This document shows positions 52,359-63,647 of a stretch of DNA of 64,000 nt, one piece after another; within the stretch, counting starts at the first letter, position 1, and each line of letters begins with the position of its first letter. The stretch lies in assembly GCA_922989275.2 (NCBI GenBank), contig OV277864.1, positions 1,922,001 to 1,986,000 of the forward strand. Reading direction: 5' to 3'. The translations under genes were made by a program, and so were the position numbers. This DNA comes from Gari tellinella (lineage: Eukaryota; Mollusca; Bivalvia; Cardiida; Psammobiidae). The notes under the pieces were generated by a model that saw only the letters and a list, made by a program, of their open reading frames with translations, did not search any database and was not told the origin of the DNA.

Positions 52359-53603
52359 AAGATCTTCTTGGAAACCACTTGGCCAATTTCATCAAAACTT
52401 CATCGGATTGTTCCTTTTAGGGTACTCTCTCAAATTTCTTCAAATATAGGTCATCCAATTGAAATACTTTTACCCAAATGCTCCGTGGGTGATCAGATTT
52501 CTTTAAATAATTTTCCTATCTTAAAAATCATGGCTGCTAGTGGGTGGGGCAGACTTTCCTTTTATGGCTAAAATGAAAACTTTTAAGAATATTCTAGTCT
52601 GACAGCATTGTTTACCAAATATACATGTGAAGTGCTTAACATATGCAATAAGTAAGTGACAAACAATATTTTTAAGTAATACAATAGTTTGAATAAATAA
52701 CATGATATTTGTACCTAGATTGTTCGAATATAAAATTTTATTTACCATTGGACCCGTTTTGGTAATGCGCCTTTCTAGGATTAGACGAAAAATGAGAGAC
52801 AATCAAAGAAATTAGTGTATAACTTTTGATTTGTTTACACAAAATATGCACTTTGTCGATGCGGACAATATACAGGGCTTGTGTATTGGCCCCCCGTGAA
52901 TATGATGAACATTTCTATGAAGTTATTATGAAATCTGGTCAACAGTTAGGAGAAGTAGTCATTTAAAGCAATTGTGGACAGATGGATGAAATATGATTCT
53001 AAAAGCTCACCTTGAGCCTTCAGCTGCTGCTCAGATGAGCTTAAAACTGCAGCGTATGTAATCAATAACTCAGAAGAATTCCCTGAAGTACACTTCAAAT
53101 ATTTTATTTCTGTAAAAACATGGACTTTTCACATGATTCAAAAATTACAAGTCATTCTTTCAACAGTTTAGACTAGTTGAAGCATACAAAAATTAAAATA
53201 CTGTAGTATTGAAATGAAGATGGAGGGAGTAGCTAGCTAGTATCCCAGCTAATATTATAAATATACTATATAAACTCCTGCTACATGTATTAACCCTTAC
53301 CCTGCCACTCACGACTATAGCTCCATATGCAAACAGCTTGGATCCGGATGAGACGCCGAGTAACTCGCCGGATCCAAGCTGTTTGACACTCGGACAACAT
53401 TTTCAGCAATTTTGAGCAACTTTGAAACTTGAAGCAGACGAGAAATATAGCAGACAACAATTTATTTGGCAGGCTAAGAACTGAAAAGAAGTCTTGTTTT
53501 CTTGTGTTAAAGCCAGGTATAAATTGGAACCGTTTCCTTCAGCTGTGGAATAAATAAAATACGTAATGAAGGATTGAAAGGAACAAATTAGATGTGTTAA
53601 AAT
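52359..53603. other. Unclassified DNA with one family-G copy
   Basis: 53290-53475 is family G (CGGATGAGACGCCGAGTAAC; right arm shortened), nearly identical over its outer parts to 57687-57897. Remainder: nothing recognised. Confidence 0.5.
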
Positions 53604-54844
53604 TAGGGATGTTAACGGTTACGGATATTGTAACCGGTTAATCGTAAGCAAAACCGGTTAACATGACATTAAATTAAACCATTGTATTGCCGAGAAACAA
53701 ATATGTCTACTATACCTATATACTGTTACATGTAGTTCTAAATGTTAATGAAAGTCATTTATTCTTGGAAGAATCCTATTGACAAATGTCGAATAGTCTG
53801 ATTTCCGACCAGACGCCGAGTGAAATTGTGTCCGATCTGGATCCAGACTGCTTTCAAAATCATTAAAAATCTCCGACTTTACATGCGTGTATGAAATATT
53901 CGGCGATGTTCTGTTAGGCTTTAGATCCAATTCGAAACTGAATTTCAAAGAGTATGTTCCAGTTCTGAAATGTTAAATGTTTTCATCTGCACGCTAAATT
54001 GTGTTTGATCCAAAGAATATACATGCACTGGTAAGCATCAGATCTGGATCTTGATTCATTCATTGTTATACTCGATTTAAAGTAAATATGAGGGCGTTAA
54101 ACCCTTATTATGGCATTTTGAACTGAATAAAGTCAAACAGAAGCAGTTTAACATACTTGTTAGTAGAAGAGATTTTCAGCAGATTACATTTTTGCCACTC
54201 CTACGAAAAGTAGCAGACGGCAATACGGAGCGTAAGATACGTAACCTGTTTGTGAATGGTACAGTAAGAAAATTAATCAACTTGACAATCGAATCGGAAA
54301 CGCACCGGAATACACTTTTTGACTTTTTTGCAAGTGATTCTGATTAATACAATACGCCGAGTTAATAGGCGTCTCATCTAGATCCAAACCGCTTGGCTGC
54401 TGAACAGATAAACATGTCATTTTAAGCTCGGAGCAGTTATGTGAATATCTATTTTCTTTGAAATTTCAAGTACTGTTATTTATTGCTGGATTTATATGAT
54501 CCATATGATATTGGATTCAGTTCAAAGGTTTTCTACACATTTCTTAATAATAGGAAAATCACAACAATAACGTCAGTTAATTGGAGACCTGTCAATTGTC
54601 TCATCCCACTGGTTTTATATCAGGGTTACCTGGCAACCTCTGTAGAAAGGGTAATACACGCCCGTGGCGTGTTATTCGACAAGGTGTCAAGGCAGTTAAA
54701 ACGCGCAAAGGAGGTGTCGTCCGCTGATTACATACAGCAGATTTTATGATCCAACGTCCAAATTCTTGTTTTTCAGGTTAACCTTTTGAAGGAAAAGCGT
54801 AACCGATTAACCGCGCTTCTAAAGGTTAACCGTTAACATCCCTA
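53604..54844 (+). mobile_element. hAT transposon, internally decayed
   Basis: TIRs TAGGGATGTTAACGGTTA and inverse, flanked by a perfect 8-bp duplication GTTAAAAT (53596-53603 and 54845-54852). It carries a remnant of the transposase C-terminus and two hairpin-MITE scraps. Confidence 0.85.
54483..54752 (+). pseudogene. hAT transposase C-terminal remnant
   Basis: ORF ending YLATSVERVIHARGVLFDKV then SRQLKRAKEVSSADYIQQIL. It resembles the hAT dimerisation region (YL...SVxSERVFSxAG..V...R..L....V..L). The catalytic part is missing, so it is not functional. Confidence 0.6.
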
Positions 54845-54852
54845 GTTAAAAT

Positions 54853-56640
54853 GTGTATCTTTAGAGTAAAGGGTTATGCTGCCATCGCTCTACAATACAA
54901 TCAAGAAGTTTTCTTTTGAGTGGATGTAATAAAACAAAACATTGCTATTACATGTACATTGTATTCAAAACAACCTTTATTTCTGACAAAACTCAAACCC
55001 ATCCCTCTCCTCTTTATGATATTATACAGTAAAACCTCTGCAACAGACTCATTTTGAACTTAAGCAAAAAGACAGAGGAAACCAGAGTACACTTAAAGCT
55101 GTGTTATGTACATATTCAAATCAACTCTACCATACTGGAATGTAATCAAACATTTTTAGCCGTATTTGAGTTATTTGTTGATTAAAAATTATTTTTAGAT
55201 GACAAGTTTCAAAACAAAGAGGGTGCTCAGCCACCAGCAAAGGTATCCAGATATTCCATTTCCAGTTTTTATTCTTACTTGACTAGGAATTTCATTTCAT
55301 AAAAATTGTTTTACAATGCTTCCTCACAGTCCCTACAAGGGCCCTCCCTACATTGATTTCTTCCTTACTGTTACAATAATGCTTACCACTATTGCCCAAA
55401 TAAGACAAGTATGTTTAAATTTCCCTCTCTATTAGAACTCCCTCCGACCAACACACAAAATCTTTGTCTCCCAGTGGGCGTTGTTGTTGAGAGGGAGCAC
55501 TGTATTGAGATAAACAGTTACTGGTAATTTATTAACAACACAAATTAACTCTTTCAACACCTTAGACCTGTTTAAAATATACTCATTACATTTGCAAACA
55601 GTGTAGACCCTGATCAGACGGCTCCCTCTGATCTGGGTCTACACAGTTTGCTAATTTAGAGCAGTATTTATTAAACTACCCAGAATTCCAAGTAGACTCG
55701 TTCAGGTTTTGGTAACTAAAAAGACCCACAAGGAAATCTAATAACCCACAAGAGTTACTTAGTGGTGAAAGACTTAAGAAACCGCACTTCACTGATATGT
55801 TTTGAGTTATGGCAATGCCATTCTTGAGCTGGCTACTACAACATCAAATCAAACATCTCAACATCTTATATGGGAGTTGCATCTTAACCCTTTCCTCCGC
55901 ATAAGCACCAAAATGTGGTGGTTCAAAAAGGTGTCAGCCTAAAGCAAGATGAAAGTACAGATGAAAGCGCCTAAAGGATATTTCTGCTTTACTTTCATTT
56001 TGATCCCCAGTAGCAAGACTCCAACAATAAGAGATTCATGCATTCACTACATGTATACTCATCAGCGCTATATGACAGGTATTGTGTCGCAATGTCTTTA
56101 AACCTAGATCAATCAATCACTTTCATCTTGCTTTAAGAACTTCTGAAGTCAAGTAATTTGCACATATGGCTATCAAGGAAAGGGTAAATTTAAACATATT
56201 GTATTCATATAAACATACAAAACATCTTAAAACTGGAAGTCCAGACTACCTAAATATCATAATTTAGTGCAACCTCTGCAGCCAAGTTTAAAATTCTCAA
56301 TTTCATTTCTGTGATCCCAGCGGGTGGTCTGTCTTAAGTTTTAGAGTATTTCTGTAAGAGTTGCCTCCCTTGCTTTGAATCTTTTTAAAAAATCTATGCT
56401 TTGACCCTATAGCACAGATTAGTACATGCTAAACTGCTATTTTGTGCTATTTTTAGTACGGTATAAAAAGATTATCTGGCACATCTGAAAAGTGAGTCTA
56501 ATAATAACTTAGCATTATTCAGAAATACATTTGGTTTTATTACTCTTATCCGGTCAACAGGAAGAGTCCTGCATTTCTTTAGTCTGCTTTAAAAAGCCTG
56601 TCAGGTGGTAGAAAACCTTTTCCTATGGCGCTTTATCGGG
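54853..56640. repeat. Mixed repeats
   Basis: 55320-55504 family C, half-length. 55545-55780 family D (GATCAGACGGCTCCCTCTGA). 55885-56190 diverged family A. Otherwise AT-rich, no gene. Confidence 0.5.
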
Positions 56641-56770
56641 ATAGGGTAAACCCTTAGGTGTCCCTACTAATTAGAATCACCTCTTTGAGACGATTCTAAT
56701 GAGTAGTAACACCATAGGATTTGGTGCTGAAATGATTATGAGTGGGGGAAAAAGTTAGATTTGTTCAGTT
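56640..56770 (-). mobile_element. Family-H MITE, partial
   Basis: Inverted copy with the palindrome AATCACCTCTTTGAGACGAT. Confidence 0.65.
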
Positions 56771-56919
56771 TACAAAATGCATGGAATTAAAGCACCTGCC
56801 ACCATAACAAAGAGTTAAAAAGAAGCTAAATATTCAAATGCAGCTTTCTGCATCTCCTTTGTTCTACAGTAAACTGCTGCATTAAGAGATTGTCATGATT
56901 CTGATGATTAAAGGTTTAC

Positions 56920-57176
56920 TTAACCCTTTCCCTCATAGAAGCGCCTTTTAGCACATTTGATTTATTCCTCCACTGAAGAAAATCGTTCCAATTTATACAG
57001 TCTTGAACATGAACCATGAGAAAAATGTTTTATATCCTAGCTGATGATAGCTTAAAGCAGGCTGAAACTGAAAGTAAAGCAGAATGTGCCTTAAGACACA
57101 TTCTGCTTTTCTATCAACCTGCTTTAAGTGATCATCTTTCTTCAAAACTAGAAACAGGCTATGGGGTAAAGGGTTA
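56920..57176 (-). mobile_element. Family-A MITE, full length (257 bp)
   Basis: TTAACCCTTTCCCTC to TAAAGGGTTAA, with core AATGTGCCTTAAGACACATT. Confidence 0.85.
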
Positions 57177-57394
57177 AGTAAGCTTTCTTTGTACCTCATG
57201 AAAACAATACAAACTAAGGTAATAGAATAATGATAAATGAATGATGACAATGGAATATAAATACTAACTCTAAAACAATTTTTTACACAATCATACAATT
57301 TAACACTGACAGTGACAAATTCATACACAAAGTGGCATGTCATCTCTTTCAACACAATGTCACTCTTGTGGGTTATTAGGTTCCCTTGTGGATC

Positions 57395-58240
57395 TTATTA
57401 GTCACAGAATATGAACCAGTCTACTTAGACTTCTGGGTAGTTTAATAAATTTTGGTCTAAATTAGCAAATAGTGTAGACCCAGATCAGGAGGGCTCCTAT
57501 AGGAGCCCTCTGATCTGGTTTACACTGTTTGCAAATGTTATAAATATATTTTAAACAGGTCCATTGTGTTGAAAGAGTGAACAATTGAAAATAATGACAA
57601 ATACAGTGAGTGGAGAAGTTTTTCTTTCCCACTCAACAACTACATGTTTGTGCTAAAATAAGACAACCTACATTGCAAACAGTGTTAACCCTTAGCCTGC
57701 CACTCACGACTATAGCTCCATATGCAAACAGCTTGGATCCGGATGAGACGCCGAGTAACTCGGCGTCTCATCCGGACCCAAGCTGTTTGACACACGGACA
57801 ACATTTTCAGCAATTATGAGCAACTTTGAAGCACTTTGAAACTTGAAGCAGACGAGAAATATAGCAGACGACAATTTATTTGGCGGGCTAAGGGTTAAAA
57901 TTACCCATTACACCATTGCCGTGTTAAATTTGAAGACAGGCGACTATTTAAAGCAAATTGAAAGAAGAGCAGAAACTGCCTTAATTTAACTCATTCACCC
58001 CTGAAACTTTTTAGTGAACAACTCCCAATTTCCAATTAAGTCTAGACTATTTTCCATTGTTCAGGATTGATTTTAACAATATACTGCTGAATGACAAACA
58101 GTGCATTACTTACTCCTTAAGGAGCCCTCTGATCAGAGTCTACACTGTTTGCATAGGACAAGTGTACTCTTCACTGGTACAGTTTATAAATGATGTGACT
58201 TATTGTTGCCAGCATTGAGCAAGCTGTTGTGAAAGAATAA
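57395..58240. repeat. Families D, B-end, G, A-scrap, D
   Basis: 57395-57585 family D (AGGGCTCCTATAGGAGCCCT). 57600-57680 family-B end. 57687-57897 full family G with core GACGCCGAGTAACTCGGCGT. 57930-57985 family-A scrap. 57986-58220 family D. Confidence 0.75.
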
Positions 58241-58566
58241 CACCGTACCCACTGTATCCAGTCATATGTTGATATGCTAAACACCATACAATACATTATT
58301 CAATACATCTGCAATGTTCTAACTAATGACCACCCTGATTTATTTCTTTGGAAAGAAATTTACATCAACACTCACTTTCGACATGAGTAATAGATTCATG
58401 GGAGCCTAGTTGCCCATGGCATCTGAAGGTACACCCGGGGTGTTGCCATTTTAAGATATCATGTGTGGAGCAGAATATTCTATATTCAGTTCCATTTTCA
58501 AGCACAACACACAGAGAAATTTTCCCTTGAATGTCTTTTAAAATCAGTCTTTAATGTGGGTTTTTA

Positions 58567-59508
58567 GCTCACCTGAGCCAAAGGCTCAAGGTGAGCTATT
58601 GGGATGGCCCTGTGTCCGGCGTCCGGCGTCGTCCGTCGTTAGTCGTGCGTCGTCGTTAACAATTGCTTCAAATGACATCTCCTCCTATACCGCTTGACAG
58701 AATTCAACCAAACTTTACAGAAATGTTCCTTGGGTCAAGCTCTTTCAAATTTGTTCAAAGAATTAAAAACAATGCAGAACTCTGGTTGCCATGGCAACCA
58801 AAGTGAAAAAATAAGGAAATCTTAAAAAATCTTCTCGTCAAAAACTGCAAGGGCCAGAGCTTAGATATTTGGCACATAGCATTGCCTACAGGTCCTCTAT
58901 CAAGTTTGTTCAAATTATGTCCCTGGGGTCAAAATTGGCCCCGCCCCGGGGGTCACAGTTTTACATAGAGTTATATAGTGAAATTTTCAAACGTCTTCTT
59001 CTCTGAAACTAATATGGCCAGAGCTTTGATATTTGGCATTGTGACTTTTCTAACTGTCCTTTACCAAAATTGTTCAAATGGTATTTGTCTGTTGCATAAC
59101 TAGGTCACAGGAGCTAAAAATAGGGTTTTTTTTCAATGAAAAACTTAAAAAAATCTTCTTGTCTGAAACTACAAGGGCAAGAGCTTAGATATTTGGCACA
59201 TAGCATCGCCTACAGGTCCTCTATCAAGTTTGTTCAAATTATGCCCCTAGGGTCAAAATTGGCCCCGCCCCTGGGGTCACAGTTTTACATAGAGTTATAT
59301 AGAGAAAATTTCAAACGTCTTCTTCTCTGACACTAATATGGCCAGAGCTTTTATATTCGGTATGGTGACACTTCTAAATATACTTTACATAATTTGTTCA
59401 AGTTGTTCTGGTCTGTTGCATATCTAGGTCAGTCCTGGACATAAATAAGTATCACCATTTTTTCAGCTCGTCTCAGGTGAGCGAAATATGTCCCATGGGG
59501 CTCTTGTT
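58567..59508 (+). mobile_element. GGTGAGC-bounded element, second type of interior
   Basis: Starts AGCTCACCTGAGCCAAAGGC and ends CTCAGGTGAGCGAAATATGT. The interior has two copies of a ~320-bp unit (TCAAAATTGGCCCCGCCCC, TACATAGAGTTATATAG). Confidence 0.7.
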
Positions 59509-59616
59509 TAACACGTGACAGCTTAAATGCTGGAAAAAAGTTACATTGGCAGTGTCTTTTGGAGCTTTCTGTTAACTTTTTATCATAGTTAGCACCCTTT
59601 CACTCTCAACAATGCC

Positions 59617-59839
59617 TTAACCCTTTCCCAAATAGAAGCGACTTTTAGCGTATTTAATTTATTCTTCCGCTGAAGAAAAAAGTTCCAGTTTATTCCCTCA
59701 TAAACAATTACCATAACAAATATTTTTATATAGCCACGTAGATGGTAGTTTAAAGCAGGCACATTCTGCTTTACTTTCAACCTGCTTTAAGTGATCACCT
59801 GTATTTAAGTTATAAACGGGTTATTGGGTTAAGGGTTAA
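59617..59839 (-). mobile_element. Family-A MITE, half hairpin
   Basis: TTAACCCTTTCCCAAATAG to TTAAGGGTTAA. The left hairpin arm is deleted. Confidence 0.75.
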
Positions 59840-60768
59840 AGCGTGTTAGCAAACAGTTTGGGTCCTGATCAGACAATGTGTAAAGCAGTGTCTGATCAGG
59901 ACCCAAACTTTTTGACACTCTTATTGATAATTATTAAGTCATACAACCTTAAATCTAACTTTGAAACATGTCTTGCACCAATAATACTGAAGCAGATGAC
60001 AATAAAGCGGTGAAGGGGTAAAACTCTCCCCAATCATTTGATCATGAAAGCCTTAATTATCCACTTTGTACTGCAAAATTTCTTAACCCATTCATCCCTG
60101 AAAGTGTAAATGGACAATTCCAAATTTCAATTAGATCTAGCTTATTTCTGACTATTTAGGATTGTTTTTTCCAATGTTTTACAAAATGGTAAATAGTGCA
60201 GACCTTGATCAAAGGGCTCCTATAGAACTTTTTTCCTGTGCAGAAATGGTTAATGCAACTACATCTTGATGGATTAAGTTCCAAAATGTTTCAAATTCTG
60301 ACAAAGAACCTTAACGTTTCTAACAGTATCTACTTTATAGCGGTTTTGAAAAGATGTTTGTAATGAGTAGCCACAACATAAGGTTTGGTGGAGAAATGAA
60401 GGAAAAAATATTGGAAATGTTTAGGTCTGCCATTTCTAAGAATTTTTCCGAAATCTTTGGATTTTTAGTTTAAAGCAGGCTAAAGTTAAGCAGAATGCAC
60501 CTTTAGGAGCATTCTGCTTTAAGAACATGTACTTGAGCTTGAAAAATAGAAAACTTGGAAATCTTAGGATTTTTCATGATCAACTTATGGCAGCCCTGCT
60601 ACTGAAGGTCTGCACCGTTTGTCATTTTGAAATAATTTATGCAGAACAACCCTATTAAGTCAAGGAGACGATTCTAATGAGTAATCACAACATAAGATTT
60701 GGTTAAGAATTAAATGTTGAAAATGTTTTTCAGTAAATCAGCCTGCAGCTGAAAGTGGTTCACATTGA
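59840..60768. repeat. Families G, D, A and H fragments
   Basis: 59845-60025 family G with core GACAATGTGTAAAGCAGTGT. 60083-60250 family D, left half. 60470-60525 family-A hairpin. 60355-60420 and 60660-60710 family-H pieces. This includes the 3-prime side of the MIF4G gene. Confidence 0.6.
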
Positions 60769-60895
60769 TCAGTCAGTGATTATGTCCATCATTGTATCAC
60801 AATAGAACCTTGTGATGTCATTTGACAGATCTCGCCATCCCCGACTGTAACACTCAATCACTTCCAATAAGGCACATCGTACTGGGGCAGAAGAC
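60769..60895 (-). CDS. MIF4G gene last exon
   Basis: SSAPVRCALLEVIECYSRGW then RDLSNDITRFYCDTMMDIIT-D and TGA. Acceptor TTTTGTTTCAG. Too interrupted to appear as a long ORF. Confidence 0.75.
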
Positions 60896-63368
60896 CTGAA
60901 ACAAAACATCTCACCAACATTAACTTTTCCCTTGTTGAAATATTCAGAACTTGAAAGCAGTTTCTACTTGAACAAGATGTGATTGCTTAACACTATACCC
61001 CCTGATGTGACCTGACTTTCATCAATACCAAATATTATTTGTACGAGTTTAATTGGTGACGTCATCTCTGAAGTACGTCGCTAAGAGACATAAACGTCAA
61101 AACAATAAAAGAAAGAAAATAAAACAGTTTGAAAATAGTCGTTATCATCCAATGTCATCTTAGACATTTTTCGTCCCGCGAACCGGGATCGATTGTGGCA
61201 ATTCAAAACTTCTGCAGGGTCTACATTGTTTATTATGGGATATGTCTGACTTAAATCATACATTTGCAAACAGTTTAGACCCAAATCAGAGGGCTCCTTT
61301 AGGAGACCTGTTATCTGGGTCTACACTGTTTGCTAATTTATATCAGTATTTATTAAACTACCCAGAGTTCCAAGTAGACTGTTTCATGTTTTGGTCACTA
61401 AAATGATCCACAAGGGAACAGAATAACTCACAAGAGTAACTTAAGTGTTGATGGAGTTAAGTCTGCACTCTTATCTGGAATATCGAATCCCAGTAGGGTC
61501 GTTCGGATTTTTCATGTGGGGAAGCCTTCCAGCTGGCTTGCGGAAGGTCGGTGGTTCTACCCAGTTGCCGATTTGTGCATGCATAAAGGGCTTCCGGGGT
61601 CTTCCTCCACCTGTAATTAGCTGGACGTCGCGATATGACTGAAATACTGTTGAAAGCGACGTAAAATCAAAACAAATCAAATTATCTGGAAAAATACTTG
61701 TTATTTATCAGCCAATGAAATAGTTCAAAGTATTTATAGTGGCCTGTGGGTGGAGATTTATACAGGTTTCCAGATAAGAAGTAGTAAACTGATCAAATCC
61801 AACATTTTCTCACTTATTTCAGCACCACATCCTATGGTGTTACTACTCATTAGAATCCTACTCCTTAGAATCGTCTCTTTGAAACGATTCTAATGAATAG
61901 TGACACCATAGGGTTTTAAGCAGAAATAAAGATTTTAGTTTTTGTAATACTCCCCTTATCTGGAGCTCTGATTATATACAAATATTCAGTGGGAGAAGCG
62001 TTAACAGTACCACTATAAAATGCATACCCAGTACGAATGATTTTTGTTCTAATTTTCTCCATCAATGCTTCCATTTTCTCTCTGTCATTTTGCTCCAGAT
62101 CTCTTCCAACCGAATGTAACTGAAATAAAACACAAATAATCATTTCATACCAGGATTTTGATGAGTGTGACAGTGACAGAAAACAGACTTAAGACAAGGA
62201 TGCCATACAGCATGTTTCACAATAAATGCAAACATTTTATTGGTCCACAACTGACCTAACTGCAAAACTTTAAAAAAAGGTCTCCAAAGTAGATGTCAAA
62301 TGCCCCAAACTGCAATCTAAATATCATAATTATGTATAAATCCTTGTATAAATCCTTTATACATATAAAACACTAAACGGGCTATGGGGTAATGGGTTAA
62401 GATAACAAGTATTTCAGTTACAAAAGTTTTGTTCCAATAACTTCACGAAACCCTATATTGAAGTTATTCATTAGAATGATCAATCAACTTGAAGATGGTC
62501 CAAACTTCAGTATTTCTTTGATCACAAAGACTCCTTTATGATCGCACTGATCTGGGTGTACAATGTTTGCATAGGACAAGGGTACTTTTCACAGGTACAC
62601 TGTTTATTAATGAGAGTATAGTTGCCGCTAGAATTGAATATGTTAACCCTTTACTCCATAGCTTATTCAAGTTTTAAAGACAGGTGACCACTTAAAGCAG
62701 GTTGTAAGTAAAGCAGAATGCAACTTAAGGTGCATTATGCTTTTACTTTTAGCATTCTTTAATTTAATTTCTGCTAGAATAAAAATATATTTCTTATGAT
62801 GCATATTCATGACTGTTTAAATTGAACTTTTTTCTGTATGTATGAATAGATTAACCTATCACCCCATAAATACGCCTTCTTACACCTTTAATTCATTTCT
62901 CCACAGTCCACTGAATAAAATACATGTAGTTCCAATTATTAGAGTCTTGAATAGGTCCTCAGTCCTGTATGAAATGTTTTCTATATCCTAGAAGACTATA
63001 GCTTAAAGCAGGCTGAAAGTAAAGCAGAATGTGCCTTAAGGCGCATTCTGTTTTACTTTCAACCTGCTTTAAGTGGCCACCTGATCTTCAAATCTACAGG
63101 CTATGGGGTAATGGGTTTAACCCATAAATATACTTATATCTATCAAGTATAGGGTTAATATAATTACTCACCTGCTCATTGAGGCACTCATACTCATCGT
63201 TGTCAGCCTGTTTGCTGTCAAGGATCATATTGAATAGTTCATACAATGACCCAACCAGGGGTTTAAACACTTCTCCACTAGCCGTTCTCATCACTCCAAA
63301 TATTTGACACATAAAACTCACCACACTTAAAAACTTGGATATACATTTCGATCGTAATTCATCCCTGT
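60769..63368 (-). CDS. MIF4G-domain protein, C-terminal part (gene runs off the right edge)
   Basis: Three exons: 63172-63368, 62028-62119 and 60769-60895, with matching phases (ends Q/LHSVG and RTG/SSAPV). Together about 137 residues. They read FLSVVSFMCQIFGVMR...PLVGSLYELFNMIL, NDEYECLNEQLHSVGRDLEQ, REKMEALMEKIRTKII and RTGSSAPVRCALLEVIECYS-RGW, then stop after MMDIITD. This matches the second half of a MIF4G HEAT-repeat domain, as in the translation factors MIF4GD (SLIP1), CTIF and PAIP1. Those proteins bridge mRNA ends or recruit ribosomes. The alignment of RTGSSAPVRCALLEVIE-RGW with the MIF4GD end is what fixed the donor at 62028. Which family member it is cannot be decided without the N-terminus. 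The 5-prime exons are beyond base 64000. Confidence 0.75.
61233..61970. repeat. Last MIF4G intron: family D, unclassified, family H
   Basis: 61233-61470 family D (AGAGGGCTCCTTTAGGAGAC). 61480-61680 an unclassified segment (GGAAGCCTTCCAGCTGGCTT). 61763-61970 family H with a duplicated palindrome arm. Confidence 0.65.
62028..62119 (-). CDS. MIF4G gene exon (penultimate)
   Basis: LHSVGRDLEQNDREKMEALM to IIRT plus two bases of a split Gly. Donor GG/GTATGC. The frame continues open past the donor, but only the spliced form aligns with the family. Confidence 0.75.
62470..63120. repeat. MIF4G intron: families D, A, A
   Basis: 62473-62643 family D, decayed. 62643-62854 family A. 62851-63120 family A (core AATGTGCCTTAAGGCGCATT). 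The two family-A copies share one terminal TTAA. Confidence 0.7.
63172..63368 (-). CDS. MIF4G gene exon (antepenultimate)
   Basis: DELRSKCISKFLSVVSFMCQ through DNDEYECLNEQ. Acceptor TTCTTCTTTTCAG, donor CAG/GTGAGT. Confidence 0.78.
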
Positions 63369-63453
63369 CTGAAAAGAAGAATCACAGAATTATTTGCCAG
63401 TACAGTGGAACTTGTACTAAGGTAGTATGCTGCTAAAGAGATTGAGCCTATGT

Positions 63454-63647
63454 CAGGGCTCAAGATAAGAGGGAGTTAACTGGACAAATCAAACATTTTC
63501 TCAATCATTTCAGCACCAAATCCTATGGTGCTACCACTTGTTAGAATCGTCTCGAAGAGACGATTCTAATAAGTAGTAACACCATAGGGTTTAATGCAGA
63601 TATAAAGATTTCAGTTTTTGAAAAAATTCCTTTTATCCGGAGCCCTG
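63454..63647 (+). mobile_element. Family-H MITE
   Basis: Ends CAGGGCTCAAGATAAG and CTTTTATCCGGAGCCCTG. Central palindrome GAATCGTCTCGAAGAGACGA. Confidence 0.85.

Noticed and set aside
52521..52802. 93-codon minus-strand ORF
   Set aside because: No homology recognised, no splice context, AT-rich repeat surroundings.
61445..61680. Overlapping 65- and 69-codon ORFs on opposite strands
   Set aside because: Lie in an intron of the MIF4G gene in a GC-richer segment that looks repeat-derived; no supporting signals.
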